From an uncultured Prevotella sp. (GTDB lineage Bacteria > Bacteroidota > Bacteroidia > Bacteroidales > Bacteroidaceae): 64,000 bases of DNA. Shown in pieces: positions 55,019-63,166 of the stretch. Position 1 is the stretch's first letter; every line of letters begins with the position of its first letter. The stretch lies in the NCBI GenBank assembly GCA_934204655.1, contig CAKPZJ010000002.1, positions 1 to 64,000 on the forward strand, given 5' to 3'. Below the pieces are notes generated by a model. It had not been told where the DNA came from. It saw only the letters and a program-made list of their open reading frames with translations, and searched no databases. The translations under genes and the position numbers were made by a program.

Positions 55019-57583
55019 ATGCAAAGAAAGCTAAAATTGGCAGTGATAGCCATTTGTTACGCTCCGCTGACATTCGCTCAGGCTCCGTCGGGCGAAAAGG
55101 AGGTCGGCAGACCCGTAGACGAATCGGCCTTCACTTTTACAGAAGCGCAGTTGGGCGACGATGACGACATGACGCAGAATATCAGTATTCTGAACTCCAA
55201 CACCAACTTCTATGCCAACAGCGTGGGTTATCTCTTCTCGCCTGTAAGATTCCGCTATCGTGCGTTCAACCAGAGCTACAATGACATTTACATCAATGGT
55301 GCTCCTGTTAACGACATGGAAACCGGACAGTTCCGTTTTTCACAGATTGGCGGCTTGAACCAGCAGACCAAGAACGTTGATTTCTCCCTTCCTTTTGAAG
55401 ATTGCAACTTCGGGATGGTCGGCATGGCCGGTAGTAACAATTACGACTTCCGCCCGGGTAACCTGCCCGTAGGCCACCGTGTCTCGGTATCGGCTGCCAA
55501 CCGCACCTATACCCTGCGCGGCATGTACACCTATAATTCTGGCTTCAACGAGCATGGTTGGGCCGTCTCGGCCGGTCTCACTTACCGTTGGGCTAAGCGT
55601 GGCTATGTTGAGGGTACTTTCTATAACGCCCTCTCTTACTTCGTAGGTGTCCAGAAACTCTTTGGCGACAAGCACTCGCTGTCTCTCGTTACCTGGGCCA
55701 ATCCTACTGAGCGTGGCGCACAGGGTTCTTCGACCGATGAGGTTTACTGGCTTACCAATAACCGTTACTACAACCCTTACTGGGGTTACCAGAACGGGCA
55801 CATGCGCAACTCGCGCGTAGTGACAGAGTACTCGCCATCGGCGCTGCTCACCTGGGACTGGAACATCAATAAGGACATGAAGCTTACCACCTCGGTGTTT
55901 GGGCGTTACGGCATGTATAAGAGTACCAAGCTCAACTACAACAATGCCGACAACCCCCATCCAGACTACTGGAAGGGGCTGCCCAGCTCTTATTTCTATG
56001 TCTGGGGCGACGACCCTCTGTACAGCTCATACCGTACCAGTACGGCTCTGGCCAATTGGACCAATGCCTACAACTACTGGCAGGATCCTGCTAACCAGCA
56101 GATTAACTGGAACCAGCTGTACTATGCCAATCAGCAGGTTTCCAAGGCTGGCCAGGACGCCCTGTACTTTATCCAGGCCAAGCACAACGACAACGCTACG
56201 CTTACGCTGGCCTCGACGCTGACTACTAAGGAGACCAAGAACTCTTCCTGGAACTTGGGATTTGTGCTCTCTACCAATAATGGCCATCACTACCAGACCA
56301 TGGAGGACATGCTCGGCGCTACCACCTTCCACAATATTAATACTTACGCCTTGGGCAAGTACCCCACAGGTTCCAACCAGGTTCAGTACGACCTCAACTC
56401 GATGGGCCCCAACAATATGGGTCGCCTGGTTTACGAGGGCGACATCTTCGGGTACAACTACAACCTCTTTGTTAACAAGGGCAACGTGTGGAGCAACTAC
56501 ATCCTCAACAAGGGGCGTCTGCACTGGATGATAGCAGGCCGCTTGGGCGCTGTCTCTATGCGCCGTGAGGGCCACATGCGCAACGGCTTCTTTACAGAGA
56601 ACTCCTATGGCAAGGGCGGTACCGCCCGCTTCGGTGAAGGTGGTGCCAAGACCAGCCTGAGTATCAACGCCGGCAACGGCCATACCTTTATGTTGGGTGT
56701 GGGCTATCAGTGGAACGCCCCCAAGGCCAGCACCGCTTTTGCTTCGCCTGAAATGAACAACGACTTCGTCCTCAACCTCAAAGATGAGCACGTGTTCAGC
56801 AGCGAGGTGGGCTACCAGTACGACGGAAGCTGGCTCCACGCCAACCTCAACGCTTACTACAGCCGTCTGGACCACGTTACCGAGTGGCAGAACTTCTATT
56901 TCGACGACATCAACTCTTTCTCGTACGTTTCTATGACTGGTATACAGAAAGAATACTATGGCGTGGAGCTTGGCCTCAAGTTCAAGCTGTCCTCTGCTTT
57001 CGATATCAACGCTGTCGGTACCCTCAGCCAGGCTAAGAATATCAATAACGCGCGTGCGCGTTACCTTATATCTACTGAAGGTACTTATACCGACGAGACT
57101 GTATATAATAAGGATATGCACGAGGCCGGAACGCCCCTCACAGCACTCAGCCTGGGCGTCAGCTACCATCAGGGTGGCTGGTTTGTTGACCTCAACGGCA
57201 ACTACTACGACCGTATCTACCTTTCGTACTCTCCCTGTTTCCGCTATGAGAGCTCGCTCAAGAAGCGTCAGAACATCTATGGCGACGTGTACGACAACGA
57301 TGGCAATCTGCGCAAGTCCGCCGTTCAGCAGAGCCAAGGCAAGGGCGGTTTCATGCTCGATGCCAGCATTGGCCGCCTCATCCGTCTCAAGAAAGGACAG
57401 GTCTCTGTCAACCTCAGCGTTACCAACGTGCTTAACAACCGCGACATCGTAACGGGCGGTTATGAGCAGAGCCGTAGCGACTACTCTAATGACAAGGTAC
57501 GCGCCTATCAGTTCTCTAAGAACCCCAAGAAGTTCTACGCCTTTGGCCCCAACGGATTGCTGAACATCGCTTACAAATTTTAA
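55019..57583 (+). CDS. TonB-dependent-receptor-type outer-membrane protein
   Basis: 854 residues with a signal peptide (about 1-20, ending LTFAQ). It lacks the carboxypeptidase-like domain of the first receptor and starts with a short acidic region (FTEAQLGDDDDM). A degenerate plug region (YRAFNQSYNDIYINGAPVNDME...GQFRFSQIGGLNQQTKNVDF) is followed by a long barrel that ends FGPNGLLNIAYKF. Following genes encode OB-fold-like lipoproteins and a nuclease, and the divergent unit encodes another nuclease. This suggests uptake of oligonucleotides or nucleosides, by context only. Confidence 0.8.
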   Translation: MQRKLKLAVIAICYAPLTFAQAPSGEKEVGRPVDESAFTFTEAQLGDDDDMTQNISILNSNTNFYANSVGYLFSPVRFRYRAFNQSYNDIYINGAPVNDMETGQFRFSQIGGLNQQTKNVDFSLPFEDCNFGMVGMAGSNNYDFRPGNLPVGHRVSVSAANRTYTLRGMYTYNSGFNEHGWAVSAGLTYRWAKRGYVEGTFYNALSYFVGVQKLFGDKHSLSLVTWANPTERGAQGSSTDEVYWLTNNRYYNPYWGYQNGHMRNSRVVTEYSPSALLTWDWNINKDMKLTTSVFGRYGMYKSTKLNYNNADNPHPDYWKGLPSSYFYVWGDDPLYSSYRTSTALANWTNAYNYWQDPANQQINWNQLYYANQQVSKAGQDALYFIQAKHNDNATLTLASTLTTKETKNSSWNLGFVLSTNNGHHYQTMEDMLGATTFHNINTYALGKYPTGSNQVQYDLNSMGPNNMGRLVYEGDIFGYNYNLFVNKGNVWSNYILNKGRLHWMIAGRLGAVSMRREGHMRNGFFTENSYGKGGTARFGEGGAKTSLSINAGNGHTFMLGVGYQWNAPKASTAFASPEMNNDFVLNLKDEHVFSSEVGYQYDGSWLHANLNAYYSRLDHVTEWQNFYFDDINSFSYVSMTGIQKEYYGVELGLKFKLSSAFDINAVGTLSQAKNINNARARYLISTEGTYTDETVYNKDMHEAGTPLTALSLGVSYHQGGWFVDLNGNYYDRIYLSYSPCFRYESSLKKRQNIYGDVYDNDGNLRKSAVQQSQGKGGFMLDASIGRLIRLKKGQVSVNLSVTNVLNNRDIVTGGYEQSRSDYSNDKVRAYQFSKNPKKFYAFGPNGLLNIAYKF

Positions 57584-57597
57584 TAGCCATCACAGAT

Positions 57598-58824
57598 ATG
57601 AAATACATTAATAAATTAATGGCCGTAGGTGCCTGCGCTCTGCTTACCGCCTGTATGGGCAGCGACTATGCCGACCCGCAGAACACCGAGAACCCCTTTG
57701 GTAACAACCAGATAGCTGAGACCAATGTGGTGAAGATAAGAGACCTTAAAAACAGCACCGATTTCAAGTTTGTCATAGCTAACGGTGCCTATAAGGAGGT
57801 CAAGAACGACATCAAGATTAAGGGCCGCGTTACAGGCAACGACGCCCAGAAGAACCTGTACAACACTATCACCCTCGAAGACTCTACCGGGGCCATCATT
57901 ATATCCGTGGCCCAGGGCGGAACCAGCGGCTTTATGCCTGTAGGCCAGGAAGTGCTCGTATCGCTCAAGGGCCTGTACATCGGGGGCTACCGCAAGCAGG
58001 CCCAGGTGGGTACCGTATATACCAGTGCCAGCAATGGCTCCTTAGGCATAGGCCGTATGAGCCGTCAGGAGTGGGCCGACCACTACAAGATAATCGGCAC
58101 GGCCGATCCGGCAGCGCTGACTCCTACCGTGTTTGACGTGACTAAGCTGTCTGATGCCGCCTATATGGAGGCCAATGCCGGCAAGCTGATGACCATTAAG
58201 GGTGTAGAGCTGGCCGATGCCGATGGCAAGAAGGTGTTTGCTCCCGATGATGGCAGTGTTACCCTGACGAGCAACTGTGCCAACCGCGCCCTAAAGAATA
58301 TGGATGCCAACAGCATCGTGGTACGCACCAGCACCTACGCCACCTTTGCCAACACGCCCATGCCTACTGGCAAGGTGAACATCACCGGTATTTTTACCCG
58401 GTTTAACAACACCTGGCAGATATTGGTACGCTCTATCGACGACATCGTATCCGATAATCCATTTGAGGGTATCGACGGCACCGGCGAGGGCACCTTGGAG
58501 TCGCCCTTTGACGTGACCCGCGCCCTGAGCATGATAGCCAAGAACGCCTACGAGGCCAGCAAGGAGTACTACGTGTCGGGTACCATCTCAAGCATCAAGG
58601 AAGTAGACACTGGCAGCTATGGCAACGCCACCTACAACATCTCTGATAATGGGCAGGACACCAATGTACTCAACATCTTCCGTGGCTACTATCTGGCTGG
58701 TGCCAAGTTTACCGCTGCCGACCAGATTAAAGTAGGCCAGAAAGTGGTAGTAGCGGGTACGCTTACCCTCTACAACGACACCCCCGAGATGAACAAGGGC
58801 AACCAGATAGTCTCTATCAAGTAA
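57598..58824 (+). CDS. Lipoprotein: probable DUF5689 domain plus OB-fold-like repeat
   Basis: 408 residues. The lipobox is ALLTAC (Cys about 19). Residues about 38-280 look like the DUF5689 domain (NVVKIRDLKN...IKGRVTGNDAQKNLYNTITLEDSTGAIIIS), itself OB-like. The last about 115 residues are a repeat unit (GTLESPFDV...YVSGTISSIKEVDTGSYGNATYNISD...KVGQKVVVAGTLTLYN) found three more times in the next protein. It starts 14 bases after the receptor gene. It is probably a surface partner of the receptor; OB folds often bind nucleic acids or sugars. Confidence 0.75.
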   Translation: MKYINKLMAVGACALLTACMGSDYADPQNTENPFGNNQIAETNVVKIRDLKNSTDFKFVIANGAYKEVKNDIKIKGRVTGNDAQKNLYNTITLEDSTGAIIISVAQGGTSGFMPVGQEVLVSLKGLYIGGYRKQAQVGTVYTSASNGSLGIGRMSRQEWADHYKIIGTADPAALTPTVFDVTKLSDAAYMEANAGKLMTIKGVELADADGKKVFAPDDGSVTLTSNCANRALKNMDANSIVVRTSTYATFANTPMPTGKVNITGIFTRFNNTWQILVRSIDDIVSDNPFEGIDGTGEGTLESPFDVTRALSMIAKNAYEASKEYYVSGTISSIKEVDTGSYGNATYNISDNGQDTNVLNIFRGYYLAGAKFTAADQIKVGQKVVVAGTLTLYNDTPEMNKGNQIVSIK

Positions 58825-58864
58825 ATCATAATCAGCAAACCGAGAAAATAAAATAATAAAAGAT

Positions 58865-60574
58865 ATGAAAAAGCTCATTTATTCCATGCTTGTTCTGGCA
58901 GCCGTTGCCTTAGGCTTCAGCAGCTGCGAGAATGTACCCATGCCTTACGGCTATCCCTCTGGCGCTACCGACCCCACTAATCCGGATCTGCCAGCTACGG
59001 GCGAGGGCACCTTTGAGTCGCCTTACAATGTGGCTGCGGCCAACGCGGTTATCGCCGGTGGCGACTTTGACGGAGCCAAGAACTTCTATGTTAAGGGTAT
59101 CATCACCTCTATCGAGGGCGAGCTACCCAACACCTTTGGCAACGCCACCTATTATATATCTGATAAGGCCGATGCCTCTAACAAGCTGGAGGTTTACCGT
59201 GGCTATGGTTTCGACGGTGCCAAGATTACTTCTGCCGACGACATCAAGGTGGGCGACGAGGTTATCGTAATGGGCCAGCTGGTTAACTACAGTGGCACCT
59301 ACGAGATTACTCAGGGCAGCAAGATAGTATATCTCAACGGCAAGTCAACCGGTGGCGGCAGTACCACTACTCCCGAGGGCGAGGGCACTCAGGCCAGCCC
59401 CTACAATGTGGCTGCTGCCCTCCAGGTGGTTAACGCCCTCGATGCCGACGCTCAGACTGAGACCGAAATCTACGTTAAGGGTAAGATTTCGAGCATCAAG
59501 AATGTCGACACCGGTAGCTTTGGCAACGCCAACTACTATATCTCTGACGATGGCAGCGAGAATGGCCAGATCTACATCTTCCAGAGCCTCTTCCTCGGCA
59601 AGGCCAAGTTTACCGCTGCCGACCAGATTAAGGTTGGCGACGAGGTCGTGGTCTGCGGTAAGTTTACCAACTTCAAGGGCAACACTCCCGAGACTGTTGG
59701 TAAGGGCAGTTCGTACCTCGTGTCGCTCAATGGCAAGACCGAGAACGGTGGCACAACGCCCTCTACTGGCGAGGCCAAGGGCGATGGTACCAAGGCCAAC
59801 CCCTACAACGCCGTAGCAGCTAAGAACTTTGCTTCTAAACTGGAGCAGGGTGCCACCTCTGAGAGCGACGTGTACATCAAAGGTAAGATTTCGAGCATCA
59901 AGTACAACTACTCCGCTCAGTTTGGCACTGCCACCTTTAATATCTCTGACGACGGCAAGGCCGAGAACGAGTTCATCATCTACAGCACTCTCTACCTGAA
60001 CAATGCCAAGTACACCGAGGGCGACCTGCTCAACGTGGGCGACGAGGTAGTTATCTGCGGTAAGGTTACCAACTACAACGGTACCCTTGAGACAGCCTCG
60101 CAGAAGAGCTATCTGTTCTCATGGACCAAGAATGGTGGCGGTACTACACCTGCCGGCGATGCTGTTACAATCGCTGCGACCGACTTTTCACTGACCGATG
60201 CTCAGGAGGTAGGTGAACAGACCGTTAAGGACATCAAGTTTGCCTTTGATAAGGGTACCCATGCCTCTTTGGCTCCTAAATATTACAAGGCTGGCGGTGG
60301 TACTATCCGTATGTACCCTGGCAATAAGTTCACTATAAATGCTGGAAGTAAGAAGATAGCTAAAATAACCATGGCCTGTGATTCGTACAATGGTGTTAAC
60401 TATACAGCAGAGGAGAAGGTTACCAGTTCGCTTGGTACCGTTGCACTTGAAGGACTTACCTATACTATCAGTGGAGTCAATGCTGCTGAGGTAACCATTA
60501 CTGATGGTGCAGAGGGAACTGGTCAGAGCAAGCAGCTGCGTATCAAGACAATGACAATCACTTTCGCCAAGTAA
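58865..60574 (+). CDS. Lipoprotein with three OB-fold-like repeats and a C-terminal beta domain
   Basis: 569 residues; lipobox GFSSC (Cys about 21). Three repeats at about 48-160, 172-290 and 300-420 each run G-T-x-x-(S/N)-P-Y-N-x-(V/A)-A, (F/I)YVKG-I-SI, FG-N/T-A-x-(Y/F)-x-ISD, and VGDEVV-x-G. They match the C-terminus of the preceding lipoprotein. Residues about 432-569 are a different beta-rich domain (TIAATDFSLTDA...) whose DNA (60180-60574) is visibly richer in A/T than the repeats. This suggests the modules had separate histories. The ligand is unknown. Confidence 0.7.
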   Translation: MKKLIYSMLVLAAVALGFSSCENVPMPYGYPSGATDPTNPDLPATGEGTFESPYNVAAANAVIAGGDFDGAKNFYVKGIITSIEGELPNTFGNATYYISDKADASNKLEVYRGYGFDGAKITSADDIKVGDEVIVMGQLVNYSGTYEITQGSKIVYLNGKSTGGGSTTTPEGEGTQASPYNVAAALQVVNALDADAQTETEIYVKGKISSIKNVDTGSFGNANYYISDDGSENGQIYIFQSLFLGKAKFTAADQIKVGDEVVVCGKFTNFKGNTPETVGKGSSYLVSLNGKTENGGTTPSTGEAKGDGTKANPYNAVAAKNFASKLEQGATSESDVYIKGKISSIKYNYSAQFGTATFNISDDGKAENEFIIYSTLYLNNAKYTEGDLLNVGDEVVICGKVTNYNGTLETASQKSYLFSWTKNGGGTTPAGDAVTIAATDFSLTDAQEVGEQTVKDIKFAFDKGTHASLAPKYYKAGGGTIRMYPGNKFTINAGSKKIAKITMACDSYNGVNYTAEEKVTSSLGTVALEGLTYTISGVNAAEVTITDGAEGTGQSKQLRIKTMTITFAK

Positions 60575-60596
60575 AAAAAGTTGGCTATTCCTTTGG

Positions 60597-60630
60597 CAGG
60601 GTGCAGAATTATTCGTAATTTTGCACCCTG
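60597..60630 (+). promoter_or_regulatory. Promoter of rpmE2 within a 15-bp inverted repeat
   Basis: Arms 60597-60611 and 60616-60630 pair over 15 bp (one G-U) around the loop TTCG. The -7 box TAATTTTG (60616-60623) is the start of the right arm. As RNA it would form a very stable hairpin at the end of the upstream lipoprotein transcript; as DNA it is an operator-like dyad over the rpmE2 promoter. Confidence 0.65.
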
Positions 60631-60671
60631 TACGTTTGAAACGATTAATAAACAACAAATAAGTAACAACA

Positions 60672-60923
60672 ATGAAAAAAGGTATTCACCCAGAAAACTA
60701 TCGCCCCGTCGTATTTAAGGATATGTCCAACGGCGATATGTTCCTCTCAAAGTCTACGTGTAAGACCAATGATACCGTAGAGTTTGAAGGCGAGACTTAC
60801 CCAGTGGTAAAGATTGAAATCTCAAGCACCTCTCACCCCTTCTATACCGGTAAGAGCAAGCTCGTAGACACCGCCGGTCGTGTAGACCGCTTCATGAACC
60901 GCTACGGCAAGTTGAAGAAGTAA
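60672..60923 (+). CDS. rpmE2: 50S ribosomal protein L31 type B
   Basis: 83 residues, the zinc-free type B form: [22 protein letters not shown], then [29 protein letters not shown]. It lacks the CxxC pair of type A L31. It has its own promoter and terminator, so its place between two genes of the putative nucleic-acid locus is probably positional, not functional. Confidence 0.95.
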   Translation: MKKGIHPENYRPVVFKDMSNGDMFLSKSTCKTNDTVEFEGETYPVVKIEISSTSHPFYTGKSKLVDTAGRVDRFMNRYGKLKK

Positions 60924-60952
60924 TATATCTTTCGAATATATTCGTATGCGAG

Positions 60953-61000
60953 AGTGCGTCCCAATGTAGTTGCATATGCATTGGTACGCACTTTCTTTTT
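60953..61000 (+). terminator. rpmE2 terminator
   Basis: AGTGCG and CCAATG arms (60953-60966) pair with CATTGG and CGCACT (60979-60992) with a 2-base internal bulge, followed by TTTCTTTTT. Confidence 0.8.
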
Positions 61001-61048
61001 ATCTATACCCTTATACCATTTATCTATACCCTTATACCATTTATCTAT
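60999..61048 (+). repeat. 21-bp tandem direct repeat upstream of the NUC nuclease gene
   Basis: TTATCTATACCC-TTATACCAT occurs twice (60999-61019, 61020-61040) and partially a third time, running into the ATG at 61047. Its spacing of 21 bases fits two helical turns. It may be a regulator-binding repeat or an unstable leader. Confidence 0.6.
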
Positions 61049-61955
61049 GAAATCTATACTTAGTGCGCTTGTCGCCATGGGGGTGGTCATCGGTCTGTGT
61101 GGTTGTGGCAGCGATGGCCCCGGCAACGGCAATCCTGGCGATGAGCCCCAGGGCACTGTTACCAATGCCAACCGTAACGTTATCAGCGCCTCTACGCCTC
61201 ACGAGGTAACCCGGTTAGAGTTCCCCCGTCTTCATGGCACCAACAGTATCGTCCTGGTTCATCATACCAGTGGTGCCCACGATGTGAGCTACTCCTGCGA
61301 GTGGGATTATCAGAAGAAATCGCAGCGGTGGTCGTGCTGCGCCATGACCAGCCAGACCATCAAGGGTGGTGCGGGCTATACCGGCGACTTCAGGGAAGAC
61401 CCCGATCTGCCCACGGCGATGCGCTTCAGCGATACCAGTTCGATGTATTCGGGCTCCGGGTTCACCCGCGGCCATATTATCGCCTCGGCCGATGTGCAGT
61501 ACTCGCGCGAGGCCAACCAGCAGACTTTCTACTATACCAATATGCAGCCCCAGTACTACAATTTCAATGCTGGCGAGAATTATGAGGGCATCTGGGTACG
61601 TATGGAGAACTGGGTTCGTAAGAAAGCCCAGTCGCTCCATGATGGCGACACCCTCTTTGTGTGCAAGGGTGGCACCATTGATAACGAGAGCCAGATTTTG
61701 AAGCGTGTTAAGAACCAGCTGATAGTTCCGCGTTACTTCTATATGGCGCTGCTAATGAAGTCGGCAGGCCAGTACAAGGCCATAGGACTGTGGGCAGAAC
61801 ATAAGAGCACGGTCGATAAGAGCGAGGTGGCATCGCATGCCATCACCATCGACGAGTTAGAGCGCCTTACAGGCATCGACTTCTTCTGTAATCTGCCCGA
61901 TGACATAGAGCATAAGGTACAAGGAAGCATCAGCCTGATAAGCTGGGGGCTATAG
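61047..61955 (+). CDS. DNA/RNA non-specific endonuclease lipoprotein (NUC family)
   Basis: 302 residues from ATG 61047; the open frame to 60954 crosses the rpmE2 terminator. The lipobox is GLCGC (Cys about 17). The beta-beta-alpha-Me nuclease site is FTRGHIIASADVQYSRE with the catalytic His, and the metal-site helix region QQTFYYTNMQPQYYNFNAGENYEGIWVRMENWVR. This family cuts DNA and RNA without sequence preference. Lipid anchoring puts it on the envelope, where it would fragment nucleic acids for uptake. It fits the context of the TonB receptor and EEP nuclease. Confidence 0.9.
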   Translation: MKSILSALVAMGVVIGLCGCGSDGPGNGNPGDEPQGTVTNANRNVISASTPHEVTRLEFPRLHGTNSIVLVHHTSGAHDVSYSCEWDYQKKSQRWSCCAMTSQTIKGGAGYTGDFREDPDLPTAMRFSDTSSMYSGSGFTRGHIIASADVQYSREANQQTFYYTNMQPQYYNFNAGENYEGIWVRMENWVRKKAQSLHDGDTLFVCKGGTIDNESQILKRVKNQLIVPRYFYMALLMKSAGQYKAIGLWAEHKSTVDKSEVASHAITIDELERLTGIDFFCNLPDDIEHKVQGSISLISWGL

Positions 61956-62070
61956 CAGGGGCTTCGGCTGGCCCCGCATAAGCTACGCGCGCAGAAAACG
62001 CTATAAAGGCAAAATGCAAAGGGGTGAAAAAGTAAAAGACGATGGCCTCGGGCACCCTCGTGTAACCACC
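61956..62070. other. Gene-free stretch after the NUC nuclease gene
   Basis: No gene or terminator hairpin I can support. Confidence 0.4.
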
Positions 62071-62665
62071 GCGCGCTGAAAGCGCAGCAGTATAAAGCCT
62101 GAGGCAACGCCCCAGGTATATGACCATCAATCTATTTTCGCGCTGTAGGCACAAAAGTAGCCGTAGGCGTTATCGCAGCAAGATGGCCGGTAATAGAGGC
62201 AGTGCCTATTTACCCACTAATAGCCATAGGTACCTGTCCTGTGATTTTATACTTCGCTACTTTTATAGCAACAGTCTGCGCTTCGGCCATCCGAGCAAGC
62301 TCATGGCGCTCAGTTTGCACTGTTTTTATAGAAAACAGGCTTCGCTTCGGCCATCCGAGCAAGCTCATGGCGCTCTGCTTGCACTGTTTTTATAGAAAAC
62401 AGTCTGCGCTTCGGCCATCCGAGCAAGCTCATGGCGCTCTGCTTGCACTGTTTTTATAGAAAGCAGGCTTCGCTTCGGCCATCCGAGCAAGCTCGTGGCG
62501 CTCTGCTTGCACTGTTTTTATAGAAAACAGGCTTCGCTTCGGCCATCCGAGCAAGCTCGTGGCGCTCAGCTTGCACTGTTTTTGCGCCTGCAGCGCGCAT
62601 TGCTTATGTGGGGATGATACCTGGGGCGTTGCCTCAGGCTTTATGTTGCTGAGCTTGCAGCGCGC
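62071..62665. repeat. Segment bounded by 49-bp inverted repeats (invertible-segment-like)
   Basis: Left arm 62071-62119 and right arm 62617-62665 are inverted copies (45 of 49 positions). The inner 28 bp (62092-62119, 62617-62644) are perfect. They enclose 497 bp containing the five-unit 64-bp array. Each 28-bp core itself folds (CCTGAGGC-AAC-GCCCCAGG, one mismatch). TGCAGCGCGC plus TTGCTT also recurs directly at 62589 and 62657. No recombinase gene is nearby. The layout resembles invertible promoter switches of Bacteroides, but neighbouring genes converge on it. Confidence 0.7.
62261..62584 (+). repeat. 64-bp tandem repeat, array 3 (promoter box decayed)
   Basis: Five units (63, 64, 64, 64, 64 bp) share CTTCGGCCATCCGAGCAAGC and GCTTGCACTG. 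At the position where arrays 1 and 2 have TATCTTTG, these units read TGTTTTTATAG, so the promoter box is lost in all copies. The units are 90 percent or more alike by eye, suggesting recent amplification or homogenisation. There are no unique spacers, so it is not a CRISPR array. Confidence 0.85.
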
Positions 62666-62757
62666 GTTGCTTGAAGAGGCATCCCCACAATGACTGGAGT
62701 AACTGCGGTTTGTCCCCAACCTATCGTGAGAAAAGGAAAGACCGACCTTTAGACATG

Positions 62758-62984
62758 AAAGGTAAAATGGTAAAAAAGTAAAAGAGTAAAAAACGCTGCT
62801 GGAGGCTGCCATTATCGTACCAATGATTGTCGCTGGAAATGTAAAGGCCGGTCTTTAGCTTTCTAAAGACGGCTCCCAGCATTGTAAAGGTGGTCTCCAT
62901 GATTTGGGCGACCGTTTTTACAGTCACCCAGAGGGCACCTATCCCAGCGCTTGTTACCATTTTACTTTTTACCATTTTACTTTT
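62758..62984 (+). repeat. Dispersed intergenic element, copy D (complete)
   Basis: 227 bp with GGTAAAATGGTAAAAAAG at the left and TTACCATTTTACTTTT at the right: inverted A-rich ends. The core has AGGCCGGTCTTTAGCTTTCT, AAGACGGCTCCCAGC and a GTCTCCATGATTTGGGCGAC segment that matches copy C in reverse. No open frame. Positions 62666-62757 and 62985-63105 hold no gene. Confidence 0.75.
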
Positions 62985-63105
62985 CATTCAAAGGATGACC
63001 TCTGCTCCCACACTTGCCATTCCCCATCTTTTTTGAGAAGTTGGGACTATCTCATGGGCGGCCTTTGCTCCCGCTATTTGTCATCTTCTTCCTTTTAAAC
63101 AGAAA

Positions 63106-63142
63106 CAGGGCAGAGCCTCTTATGTGTTGAGGCTCTGCCCTG
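63106..63142 (-). terminator. Terminator of the terminal lipoprotein gene
   Basis: Perfect 14-bp stem (63106-63119 with 63129-63142) and a 9-base loop, followed on the minus strand by TTTCTGTTT. It lies 25 bases after the stop codon. Confidence 0.8.
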
Positions 63143-63166
63143 GTGGCTATGGTGTGTGCCAGTGAC

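Noticed and set aside
60672..60923. L31 as a functional member of the nucleic-acid locus
   Set aside because: It has its own promoter and terminator and a ribosomal role, so its place between the lipoproteins and the NUC gene is most simply positional.
62120..62459. Frames encoding repeated peptides across array 3
   Set aside because: They simply translate the 64-bp unit, which is not a multiple of three, so the frame changes each unit. No promoter or start signal.
62261..62584. CRISPR array
   Set aside because: The 64-bp units are contiguous with no unique spacers, and no cas gene lies in the window.
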